Positions 16,880 to 23,684 of a stretch of 64,000 nt of DNA are shown here, piece by piece. The DNA comes from Candidatus Nanohalococcus occultus (GTDB taxonomy: Archaea > Nanohalarchaeota > Nanosalinia > Nanosalinales > Nanosalinaceae): contig NZ_CP104395.1 in assembly GCF_029207735.1 (NCBI RefSeq), positions 540,692-604,691 of the forward strand. Direction: 5' to 3'. A program made the translations under genes and the position numbers. Numbering within the stretch: the stretch's first letter is position 1; each line of letters begins with the position of its first letter. Under the pieces are notes generated by a model. That model ran no database searches and was not told where the DNA came from. It saw only the letters and a list, made by a program, of their open reading frames with translations.

Positions 16880-17307
16880 TTTTCCTCGCCGTAGAACTCC
16901 GAGGACTCTTTCTTTTCGATAACCCCTACTATGTAATCGATTGTTTTTTCCGGCAAGTTGTCTGGTTCGACCCAACGGATCTCACTACATTTTTCAGGTT
17001 CTTCGTTCGTGATCTCGCCTTCCCATTCAGTGGCTTTGAAGAACAGATCGACGTACGCAGAATCACCTGTGGTTCTATGTAATACATGTACTGGTTCGAG
17101 GTCTTCGGGTTTTACTTCGACCCCTACTTCTTCTTTGGCTTCTCTAATCATTGCTTCGCTAAAAGTCTCTCCTTCATCGACGTGACCAGCTACCAAGCTG
17201 TAGTGTCCGTCCTTGAAACCAGTATTTTTCCGTTTGTGGAGGAGAATCTCGCCGTCTTTTTCGAAAATTACATACGAGGCAGTCTTCGGTTCGTGGTCTT
17301 CAGGCAT
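16876..17307 (-). CDS. NUDIX hydrolase
   Basis: A 143-residue NUDIX hydrolase. The NUDIX box spans residues 41-63: GHVDEGETFSEAMIREAKEE followed by VG. It fits the Gx5Ex7REUxEExGU signature in full. Members cut nucleoside diphosphates linked to another moiety, often to clean the nucleotide pool. The gene starts at 17307, sharing a base with the stop of gatC, and overlaps the phosphoesterase by ATGA. The substrate cannot be told. A second, ruined NUDIX gene lies at 21661. Confidence 0.9.
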   Translation of the reverse strand: MPEDHEPKTASYVIFEKDGEILLHKRKNTGFKDGHYSLVAGHVDEGETFSEAMIREAKEEVGVEVKPEDLEPVHVLHRTTGDSAYVDLFFKATEWEGEITNEEPEKCSEIRWVEPDNLPEKTIDYIVGVIEKKESSEFYGEEK

Positions 17308-17585
17308 TAAGCGCTTGGACCTTTAAACTTCCCGTCTTCCTCGTTTTCGGTGTTCACAAAGACCTGTCCGCTGTCAAGAGAGTCTTCGAGTTCATCCTCT
17401 CTTGTCTTTGACTTTACCTCGATCGGATGAAATGCCGGTTCCACATCGGAAGTATCTACCTCCTCCAGTTTGTTGAATGTGTCTAGTATCTGTTCGAACT
17501 CCTCTGTGAACTTTTCAGCCTCTTCGTCCTGAAGGTTTATCCGTGCGTTTTTAGCCGCTCTCTGGACCGCCTGCTTTTCTACCAT
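17307..17585 (-). CDS. gatC: aspartyl/glutamyl-tRNA amidotransferase subunit C
   Basis: A 92-residue GatC, the small belt that holds GatA and GatB together. The pattern VQRAAKNARINLQDEEAEKF, a helix, ILDTFNKLEEVDTSDVEPAFHPIE, and an acidic tail match the family. I chose the ATG at 17585 (MVEKQAVQRAA). The coordinate upstream, 17595-17600, shows GCCCAA on the mRNA 10 bases before the start, the exact complement of the UUGGGC loops in the adjacent array. gatC is the first gene of the gat operon. Confidence 0.85.
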   Translation of the reverse strand: MVEKQAVQRAAKNARINLQDEEAEKFTEEFEQILDTFNKLEEVDTSDVEPAFHPIEVKSKTREDELEDSLDSGQVFVNTENEEDGKFKGPSA

Positions 17586-17657
17586 AGTATACCATTGGGC
17601 GGAAATTCTTTTGTATTCTAGTCTCGTGAACAGTCTACGGCGTAAATTAGCCAAACA

Positions 17658-17665
17658 TTTATAAA
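17658..17665. promoter_or_regulatory. palindromic TATA box between gatC and the hairpin array
   Basis: TTTATAAA is its own reverse complement. Toward the plus strand it would set a start near 17690, just ahead of the first hairpin (17704); toward the minus strand, near 17635 for gatC. One box may serve both directions. Confidence 0.55.
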
Positions 17666-17689
17666 CTAGGTAAGAAAATGTAATCTTAA

Positions 17690-17835
17690 GATCAAAGTCT
17701 TATCACGCTTGGGCGCGTGTCGGACTTGACATGATCGAACTCGTTTGGGCGCGAGTTCAAAGGTCGATTCGAATTGGGCTTCGAATCGGAATCAGTATGT
17801 ACGTGTTACGTTTGGGTATTGGGCTTACTTCTATG
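17690..17835 (+). ncRNA. candidate structured RNA: tandem hairpins with identical UUGGGC loops
   Basis: Three perfect hairpins follow each other, each closing the same six-base loop UUGGGC. Hairpin 1: CACGC (17704-17708) / GCGTG (17715-17719). Hairpin 2: GAACTCG-T (17737-17744) / G-CGAGTTC (17751-17758), eight pairs with a G-U next to the loop. Hairpin 3: CGATTCGAA (17765-17773) / TTCGAATCG (17780-17788), nine pairs. A fourth TTGGGC (17819-17824) has only a weak stem. The stems differ in sequence but the loop is constant, the mark of RNA selected for its loop. A TATA box at 17658 would begin transcription near 17690. It is not a tRNA, SRP RNA, RNase P RNA, or C/D guide. The ends are estimated. 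Confidence 0.6.
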
Positions 17836-17895
17836 ACAGCATTAGCTTTACCGCTTTAAAAAGGTGGTGGCTAGCGGCTGAGGTATGAATCCAAA

Positions 17896-18978
17896 ATGGA
17901 ATCCATAATCGACAACTCAACAGAAGGGGGCTCGCAAGAGCAGCACAAAGACGCAAATCTCGACGACGTAAAAGATGCTAAAATACTAGTAGTAGGAGTC
18001 GGAGGTGCCGGCAACAACCAGGTTACACGTATCCAGAACAAGGAAGTTGAGGGAGCAGAAACTATAGCGATAAACACAGACAAACAGCACCTAGAGATTT
18101 CCTCAGCTGACAGAAAGATTCTCGTAGGCCGAGACTTGACCAAGGGACTTGGAGCTGGAGGTAAGCCGGAAAGAGGCGCACGTTCAGCGGAGGAAAACCG
18201 CGCCGAGCTACGTGAACTGTTCAAGGAGGCCGACATGGTTTTCATCACCTGTGGACTCGGAGGAGGAACAGGAACCGGAGCAGCACCGGTGCTAGCGGAA
18301 ATTGCCTCAAAAGAAGACTGTATCGTAATCGGCACAGTCACAATGCCTTTCGAGATCGAAGGCGCACGGATGAGCAAAGCCGAGGAAGGACTGTACCGGC
18401 TTCGACAGCACGTTGATACAGCAATTGTAATTGAAAACGACCGACTCTTGGATATCGCAGGCGACATGCCGCTCGATCAGGCGTTCGGAGTAGCAGACGA
18501 ACTGATCACAACCATGATCAAGGGAGTCACAGAGACAATCAGTAAGCCTTCACTGGTCAACCTGGATTATGCGGACGTCCAAGCAATCATGAACGAGGGC
18601 GGCGTCGCAGTTGTTGGATACGGAGAGTCCGATACCAACAAGAAAGGGAAGGAAGCGATCAGCGAAGCACTTTCCAACCCGCTGCTTGACGTTGACTTCA
18701 GCGGCGCAGACGGCGCACTGATGCACGTGGCCGGAGGACAGGACCTAACACTGAACGAGATCAACGACGTCGGTCAGACAGTAAAGAACCGGCTTGATAA
18801 GAACGCACAGGTTATCTGGGGCGCCAGAGTCAAGGAAGAACTTGAAGGCAAGCTCCAGGTAATCTCGATCATCACCGGTGTAAGAAGCCCTTACATCCTC
18901 GGCGAAGTCGAAGACGAGAAGGAATCGGAAGTATCCGGTGACGTCAACGACCTCGGTCTCGAGGTTATGAACAGCTGA
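17896..18978 (+). CDS. ftsZ: cell division GTPase FtsZ
   Basis: A 360-residue FtsZ that polymerises with GTP at the division ring. The GVGGAGN motif is at 34-40, the tubulin signature GGGTGTG at 122-128, and the synergy-loop region NLDYADVQ at about 222-229 supplies the catalytic aspartates for the next subunit. The C-terminal tail is short and acidic (EVEDEKESEVSGDVNDLGLEVMNS type), without a conserved hydrophobic membrane anchor peptide. The ATG at 17896 is preferred; another ATG at 17885 opens a seven-codon reading that stops. CTTTAAAAAG near 17844 may be the TATA box. Confidence 0.95.
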   Translation: MESIIDNSTEGGSQEQHKDANLDDVKDAKILVVGVGGAGNNQVTRIQNKEVEGAETIAINTDKQHLEISSADRKILVGRDLTKGLGAGGKPERGARSAEENRAELRELFKEADMVFITCGLGGGTGTGAAPVLAEIASKEDCIVIGTVTMPFEIEGARMSKAEEGLYRLRQHVDTAIVIENDRLLDIAGDMPLDQAFGVADELITTMIKGVTETISKPSLVNLDYADVQAIMNEGGVAVVGYGESDTNKKGKEAISEALSNPLLDVDFSGADGALMHVAGGQDLTLNEINDVGQTVKNRLDKNAQVIWGARVKEELEGKLQVISIITGVRSPYILGEVEDEKESEVSGDVNDLGLEVMNS

Positions 18979-18981
18979 CCT

Positions 18982-19036
18982 GAAGCGCAAGCTTCTGCGT
19001 CAGAAGAGAAAACCAGGGCTTGATGCTCTGGTTTTC
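18982..19036 (+). terminator. two hairpins after ftsZ, one with a GNRA loop
   Basis: GAAGC-GCAA-GCTTC (18982-18995) is a five-pair stem with a GNRA tetraloop just after the stop. GAAAACCAG (19008-19016) and CTGGTTTTC (19028-19036) form a nine-pair stem. There is no U tract, so these may shape the 3' end of the ftsZ message rather than end it. Confidence 0.5.
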
Positions 19037-19056
19037 GCGAAATTATGTTAGCAGGT

Positions 19057-19187
19057 GAGGCCTTCAACACAACTCCCTTCCCCCCTTCGAAGGCCTCCCT
19101 CCTAAAATATATTTTAGACAAGCAAGGAGAACCGTCGGGCAGTAGCATCAAAACGGTGCTGCGTTTAATTCACTCCCCTCCCCCCTT
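19057..19187 (+). repeat. C-rich 15-mer repeated 100 bases apart, first copy in a hairpin loop
   Basis: CTCCCTTCCCCCCTT (19073-19087) recurs as CTCCCCTCCCCCCTT (19173-19187), one mismatch, exactly 100 bases later. The first copy lies in the loop of a perfect nine-pair stem GAGGCCTTC (19057-19065) / GAAGGCCTC (19089-19097). Between the copies is the palindrome CTAAAATATATTTTAG (about 19101-19116), which could be a TATA box. The stretch 18979-19259 has no gene and may hold a small RNA. Confidence 0.45.
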
Positions 19188-19259
19188 AGGTTTCAACCCC
19201 GGCTTTTCTCCCTGCTTTCTTAACCTACCTATTTAATTTTTCGACCACTCACTGTCTAT

Positions 19260-19766
19260 ATGAAGGCTCCAATTTGCAACGTATGCTTGAAGAGTGAGGG
19301 AGAACTCTGTAGCATGTGCGAGGAGAAATACGATGAAGGCGAGATTTCAGATGCCGACATCCGAGTTTCACGAATCCTACACACGCTAAGCGAAGAGTAT
19401 GGCTCACTACAGGATTCAGAAATTAAGAAAATCTTCGATATGGAAAACGTAACTGTTATCGCAACCGCTGAAGGCGACGGCGCCAAAGTAGTTGGACGTC
19501 AGGGAGAGATCGTCAAGAAGATCGCTGACAGAATCGATAACTCGATCAGAGTTGTCGAGGCAGCACAGGACGACATGGAAGTAATCAAGGGATTGCTTTC
19601 ACCTGCGGAAGTCGAATCGATCAACACAGTCTTCGCACCGGAAGGACAGTCCAAAAAGATTGTTGTAAGCGAAGAATACGAGGGAAAGATCAATCTTTCC
19701 ATCGAAGAGTTCGAGGAGATCATCGACGAGATAACAGGAACGAACTACAAGCTGAGCTTCGAATAG
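19260..19766 (+). CDS. NusA-like KH-domain protein with N-terminal zinc knuckle
   Basis: A 168-residue archaeal protein: a small zinc-binding N-terminus with CNVC (residues 6-9) and CSMC (17-20), a linker, then a KH-type RNA-binding domain at about 55-120 with the GxxG-like loop VVGRQGEIVKKIADRI. It resembles the archaeal transcription factors called NusA-like. TATTTAATTTTT about 30 bases upstream would give a leaderless start at 19260. It is followed by abce1, another RNA-machine gene. Confidence 0.75.
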   Translation: MKAPICNVCLKSEGELCSMCEEKYDEGEISDADIRVSRILHTLSEEYGSLQDSEIKKIFDMENVTVIATAEGDGAKVVGRQGEIVKKIADRIDNSIRVVEAAQDDMEVIKGLLSPAEVESINTVFAPEGQSKKIVVSEEYEGKINLSIEEFEEIIDEITGTNYKLSFE

Positions 19767-19844
19767 CTCACCCACATTTTCTCTCTTTAATTTTCTACAG
19801 CCTAGAACTTGAGTATTAAGTAGCTTTTACACCAATCGAGTGTT

Positions 19845-21656
19845 ATGAGCAGTAAAAAGAACTCGGATCGTTTCATCGTTGTAATCGATCAGGACAAGAT
19901 TGAACCGGATCTAGCCCGTGAGACAGTGATCAACTTCGATCCTTTGAACAGAGCGGGAAAGGAAGGCGGGTTCTACATAGATGATAAAGAGGAGTTACAT
20001 ATCGACGACGATGATGTGATGGCCGCCCACCGTATGGCTATCAAAAAGTATCCTTACGACAATGCGATCCGGATGGTACAGCTAATCAGCGAGGAGGAAG
20101 GCGAACCACTCCACCAGTTCGGGAACAACACCTTCCGGCTTTACGGCGCACCGGCCCCGGAGAAAGGAAACGTTGTTGGAATCCTAGGGGAAAACGGTAT
20201 CGGAAAATCAACCGCTTTAAACATACTAACAGGGGATCTCAAGCCGAACCTTGGAAGATACGATGAAGAGGTTGAATGGAGCGAGATCAAAAAACGGTTC
20301 AGAGGAACCGGATTACAACAGCATTTCAACAAGCTAGCTGAAGGAAACGTCGATGCCGCTGTAAAACCCCAGCAGGTCGAACGAATGCCTGATGCCTACG
20401 ACGGGAAGGTCCGGGATCTACTGGAGAAAGTACGCGACGCACAGGAAGAATCAGAAAGAAAAGATCTTGAGGCGCTAGCCGAGGAGTTCGAGGTAGCCAA
20501 GCTGATGGATCGGGATCTCGAGGAGCTTTCCGGCGGAGAGCTACAAAGAGTTGCGATCGCTTCAACCGCATTAAAGGATGCGAACCTGTATGTATTCGAC
20601 GAACCATCCTCATTCCTTGATGTACGTCAGCGTTTGAAGATGGCAAACAAGATAAGAGAGCTATCGGAAGATGCCGCCGTCTTAGTGGTTGAACACGACC
20701 TGGCAACCCTTGATTTGGTCTCGGATCGAATCCACGTATTCTACGGGGAGCCGGGAAGCTATGGAATGGTATCGAACACCATGAGCGCCAAAGACGGTAT
20801 AAACCAGTACCTTGAAGGCATGCTGGAGAGTCACAACCTGCGGATCAGAGACGAGCCTATCTCCTTCGATCGTTCGAAGAGAAGTCAGGTAGAGAAAAAA
20901 CGAGCAGTCATGGAGTACCCGCGCCTGGAAAAGGACTTCGGCGAAGGAGAGTTCAGCCTTGAAATCGAAGAAGGTGAAGTTCACCGCGAGGAGATCCTCG
21001 GTATCTTCGGTGAAAACGGGTTAGGTAAAACCGTCTTCGCAAAGATGCTGGCAGGGGTGATCGAGCCGGACAACACCGAATCACTCGATATCTCGATCAG
21101 CTTCAAACCACAGTACCTAGAGGCCAAAGACGAGACCGTCCGGGAAGCAATCTCTAAACACATCAACCCTCAGAACAAACGGTTCGAGGTACGGATCGCC
21201 GAGCCGCTCGGATTAGAAGACCTCTACGATCAGGATCTGGAAGAACTTTCCGGCGGAGAGCTACAAAGGGTTGGAGTAGCGATCTGTCTGGCCAAAGACG
21301 CCGATATCTACCTGCTGGATGAGCCAAGTGCCTACATGGACGTAGAGGCACGTGTAGAGCTAGGTAAAACCTTGAAACGGTTTGCGCGTAAAACCGAGAA
21401 GCCTTTGATGGTGATCGATCACGACCTGATGCTTCTGGACTATATTTCGGACCGCGGAGTAGTTTTCTCAGGAGAACCGGGAATAAAAGGTACGGCAGAT
21501 TCTCCGGAACGAATCGAAAACGCCATGAACGAGTTTTTGAAGGAAGTAAGTATTACCTACAGGAAAGACCCTGAGACCAACCGTCCTCGTGGAAACAAGC
21601 CGGGAAGCCAGAAGGACAAACAGCAGCGTAAATCCGGTCAGTTCTATGAACAGTAA
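19845..21656 (+). CDS. ABCE1/Rli1 ribosome-recycling ATPase lacking Fe-S cysteines
   Basis: A 603-residue twin-ATPase of the ABCE1 family, which splits ribosomes after termination together with aRF1 or Pelota. Both ATPase sites are intact: Walker A GENGIGKST (115-123) and GENGLGKT (near 389), signature LSGGELQR in both halves (near 228 and 468), Walker B VFDEPSSFLD and LLDEPSAYMD. In the family the first 75 residues bind two 4Fe-4S clusters through eight cysteines. Here that domain is present by length and pattern (KIEPDLARETVINFDPLNRAGK...), but contains no cysteine at all; the whole protein has one. The C-terminal tail is basic and Gln-rich. The protein must work without these clusters. Confidence 0.93.
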   Translation: MSSKKNSDRFIVVIDQDKIEPDLARETVINFDPLNRAGKEGGFYIDDKEELHIDDDDVMAAHRMAIKKYPYDNAIRMVQLISEEEGEPLHQFGNNTFRLYGAPAPEKGNVVGILGENGIGKSTALNILTGDLKPNLGRYDEEVEWSEIKKRFRGTGLQQHFNKLAEGNVDAAVKPQQVERMPDAYDGKVRDLLEKVRDAQEESERKDLEALAEEFEVAKLMDRDLEELSGGELQRVAIASTALKDANLYVFDEPSSFLDVRQRLKMANKIRELSEDAAVLVVEHDLATLDLVSDRIHVFYGEPGSYGMVSNTMSAKDGINQYLEGMLESHNLRIRDEPISFDRSKRSQVEKKRAVMEYPRLEKDFGEGEFSLEIEEGEVHREEILGIFGENGLGKTVFAKMLAGVIEPDNTESLDISISFKPQYLEAKDETVREAISKHINPQNKRFEVRIAEPLGLEDLYDQDLEELSGGELQRVGVAICLAKDADIYLLDEPSAYMDVEARVELGKTLKRFARKTEKPLMVIDHDLMLLDYISDRGVVFSGEPGIKGTADSPERIENAMNEFLKEVSITYRKDPETNRPRGNKPGSQKDKQQRKSGQFYEQ

Positions 21657-21660
21657 ATAA

Positions 21661-21967
21661 ACAGGGAAAGTAGCAGCGGTTGTAATCCCTAGAACCGAGA
21701 GAGTTGATCGGTACCTGGTGGCCAAACGCTCTGATAACGGAGACTGGGAGTTCCCTGGCGGAAAACAGGAGGACGGCGAGATCATCCTTGAGACCGCTGA
21801 ACGGAAGATAAGAGAAGAACTGAATCTTTTTCCGGGAGATAGAGCTTTCCAATGAACACCAGGAGGCAAGATGGATGAGGTCCGAAGATTTCAAAGGCTG
21901 TGAGTGGCACCGTGATGTAGGATACGCCTTGCCGGCGATGTACTATCTTGAAGACTACCTGCGTTAA
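21661..21967 (+). pseudogene. ruined NUDIX hydrolase gene
   Basis: After the abce1 stop, the frame from 21661 reads a NUDIX domain (KVAAVVIPRTERVDRYLVAK, then WEFPGGKQEDGEIILETA and ERKIREELNL, a full NUDIX box) with no start codon and a stop at about 21853-21855. The C-terminal part continues in another frame (MRSEDFKGCEWHRDVGYALP to a stop at 21967). The missing start and the frame change show that the gene is dead. It is different from the live NUDIX gene at 16876. Confidence 0.75.
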
Positions 21968-22001
21968 ACCACTGATAAGTTTTACCACATCAGAATAACA
22001 C

Positions 22002-22508
22002 ATGTCAGTGTTAACGTACGACGATGTTGGTTTGGAAGAGGTAAAAGGAAAACTTGAGAGCGAGGACTACGGGAACCATTCCGAAGATGATGTTGAAGCA
22101 CTCTTCGAGGGAGATTACACTCCTCCGAGCGATGTAGAGCAAGGAACTCTTCTTAAAGACATCGGAGATGCTGCTTTAGAATGTTGTTACGAGAAAAAAG
22201 TTGATAGGATTGCTGGCGAACTTGAGCTGCCAGATGAAACAAGATTGCTGGCCAGAGAGGCAGCCCGATATTCGGGAATTAACACTGATCTTGCGAACCA
22301 TGAGACTGACACAGTAGCGGGCGCGGCAGTATACTTTAGCACAGTCTGGACGAACAACCTACGAACACAGGGAGAAATATCCGAGACATATGGAGGCTCC
22401 AGAGTAAGCCTGAGAGAAACCTTCCATAAACTATCCGAGCATATAGGAGAGGAAACTCCACACGGAATGCTGCCGAAGGAAGTAATCGAAAGATCAAGAC
22501 CTGTCTGA
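22002..22508 (+). CDS. TFB-like protein with a single cyclin fold
   Basis: A 168-residue protein. Residues about 85-160 match one cyclin repeat of archaeal TFB: LPDETRLLAREAARYSG, then VAGAAVYFSTVW, then RTQGEISETYGGSRVSLRET. TFB has a zinc ribbon and two repeats; here there is neither ribbon nor second repeat. The N-terminal 70 residues are acidic and unknown, with a CysCys at 66-67. It could modulate transcription initiation or compete with TFB; that is inference. Confidence 0.55.
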   Translation: MSVLTYDDVGLEEVKGKLESEDYGNHSEDDVEALFEGDYTPPSDVEQGTLLKDIGDAALECCYEKKVDRIAGELELPDETRLLAREAARYSGINTDLANHETDTVAGAAVYFSTVWTNNLRTQGEISETYGGSRVSLRETFHKLSEHIGEETPHGMLPKEVIERSRPV

Positions 22509-22526
22509 AGTCTTAACCCAAACGTT

Positions 22527-23060
22527 TCAGCCCGGTAAAACTACGTTGATTACAGCTGCTGCTATACCGGCTAAGCCCATCCGAAGACCTGCCTTCCACC
22601 ATAGTTGATCGGATATTCTTGACATGTATACTCCGAAAAGGAATAGCATTGAGATAGCAGTAAAGACAGCTCCAATAGTTGCCTGTAAGGTGTTTAGACC
22701 AGGAACAAGATAGAAGCTAGCAGGCAGTACGACTCCGAGAACCGGGCCTAGACCGCTCATAAACGAGTTCATCTTTCTGTTTTCCATCTTCCGGTCTTCG
22801 AGTTCGGTGCCTTCCAGGTCCGTCATCATCTTAGCTTCCAGTTCATCGATCTCCGAAAGTTTTTCCGCTCGCTCTATCTCCCAGACGCTCCATACCCCGG
22901 AGGTTGCCAGACCGACGGCTGCTCCCACCGCGACCTTGAAAACCGTAGGATTCGAGGTCACCCCGGACAGATATGAGCCGACGGCGATACCGGTAAGTGT
23001 GAGTGCGCCGTCGAAACCGTTCGATATGAAGTACCTTCGGGAGATAGGATCAAGTTTCAT
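22527..23060 (-). CDS. VIT1/CCC1-family membrane protein
   Basis: A 177-residue membrane protein of the VIT1/CCC1 (DUF125-like) family. The first helix begins FISNGFDGALTLTGIAVG, as in the metal transporters. A cytoplasmic charged stretch at about 64-95 (ERAEKLSEIDELEAKMM) is where iron or manganese would bind in the family. Two hydrophobic regions follow at about 101-145 and 155-176. Metal export or storage is inferred from the family. It lies one base after the DUF211 gene. Confidence 0.75.
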   Translation of the reverse strand: MKLDPISRRYFISNGFDGALTLTGIAVGSYLSGVTSNPTVFKVAVGAAVGLATSGVWSVWEIERAEKLSEIDELEAKMMTDLEGTELEDRKMENRKMNSFMSGLGPVLGVVLPASFYLVPGLNTLQATIGAVFTAISMLFLFGVYMSRISDQLWWKAGLRMGLAGIAAAVINVVLPG

Positions 23061-23061
23061 T

Positions 23062-23349
23062 CTAGTCTTGAGGCGTTGAAACTTCCTCTACAAGCCTTTC
23101 TCCGCAGATTGCCTGATCTATTCCGTGGATGCTGCCTCCAAGGTTCTCGACAGTTTCCTTTACTTTTTCAAAGGAGAATCCGTCTCCCTGTACAGTTATC
23201 TTTATGTTTTCAACGTCTTTTTCATTCTCAACAAGCGTGGTGTTCGTTCCTTTGACTCCTTCCAGTTCGCTTGTCTCCTGGGCGAAATCCAGTATTTCCG
23301 GATCATGTGGTTTCAGGACATCCAGTACAACTCTTCTTAGCTTCGACAT
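23062..23349 (-). CDS. DUF211 protein
   Basis: A 95-residue protein of the archaeal DUF211 family, an ACT-like ferredoxin-fold: RRVVLDVLKPHDPEILDFAQ, TTLVENEKDVENIKITVQGD, and VENLGGSIHGIDQAICGERL. The ATG at 23349 gives MSKLRRVVLDV; the longer frame to 23388 is not conserved. The family's job is unknown. It forms an operon with the VIT1-like protein, which hints at a regulatory or metal-linked partner. Confidence 0.8.
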   Translation of the reverse strand: MSKLRRVVLDVLKPHDPEILDFAQETSELEGVKGTNTTLVENEKDVENIKITVQGDGFSFEKVKETVENLGGSIHGIDQAICGERLVEEVSTPQD

Positions 23350-23430
23350 ACCAGGATTTTGTTCCACTTGGTTAAAGAGCGTTGCCAAGAAGCAGGGGTT
23401 TAAAAGGATTTAGAGTTGAGTAGTTTCTAC

Positions 23431-23631
23431 ATGGGACGTGTACGACCAACCTACATCAAGAGACTGGCGAAAGATCTAGTCAAAGCAGACCCAGAAAGAT
23501 TCACACAAGATTTTGAAGAAAACAAAGAAGAGCTAAAGGATACCGAAGAGTTCGAATCCAAGAAGCTACGTAATCGGGTCGCAGGCTACATCGTCAGAGT
23601 AAAAGAGAACAAGCCGAAGACACCGCAGTAA
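23431..23631 (+). CDS. rps17e: 30S ribosomal protein eS17
   Basis: A 66-residue ribosomal protein. MGRVRPTYIKRLAKDLV at the start and KKLRNRVAGYIVRV near the end match archaeal eS17, with the typical FEENKEEL between them. The ATG at 23431 is used because the family starts MGR; an earlier frame begins at 23416. It is a stand-alone gene flanked by opposite-strand genes. Confidence 0.92.
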   Translation: MGRVRPTYIKRLAKDLVKADPERFTQDFEENKEELKDTEEFESKKLRNRVAGYIVRVKENKPKTPQ

Positions 23632-23684
23632 CACATTTTTGGACCTCTCTGTGTTTTAACGGATCAGGCCGGGTTCATTATACC

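Noticed and set aside
20326-21351. Several minus-strand frames of 60-126 codons opposite abce1
   Set aside because: They are shadows of the well-conserved ABCE1 frame and their composition (Arg, Leu, Pro-rich) is unlike the acidic proteome.
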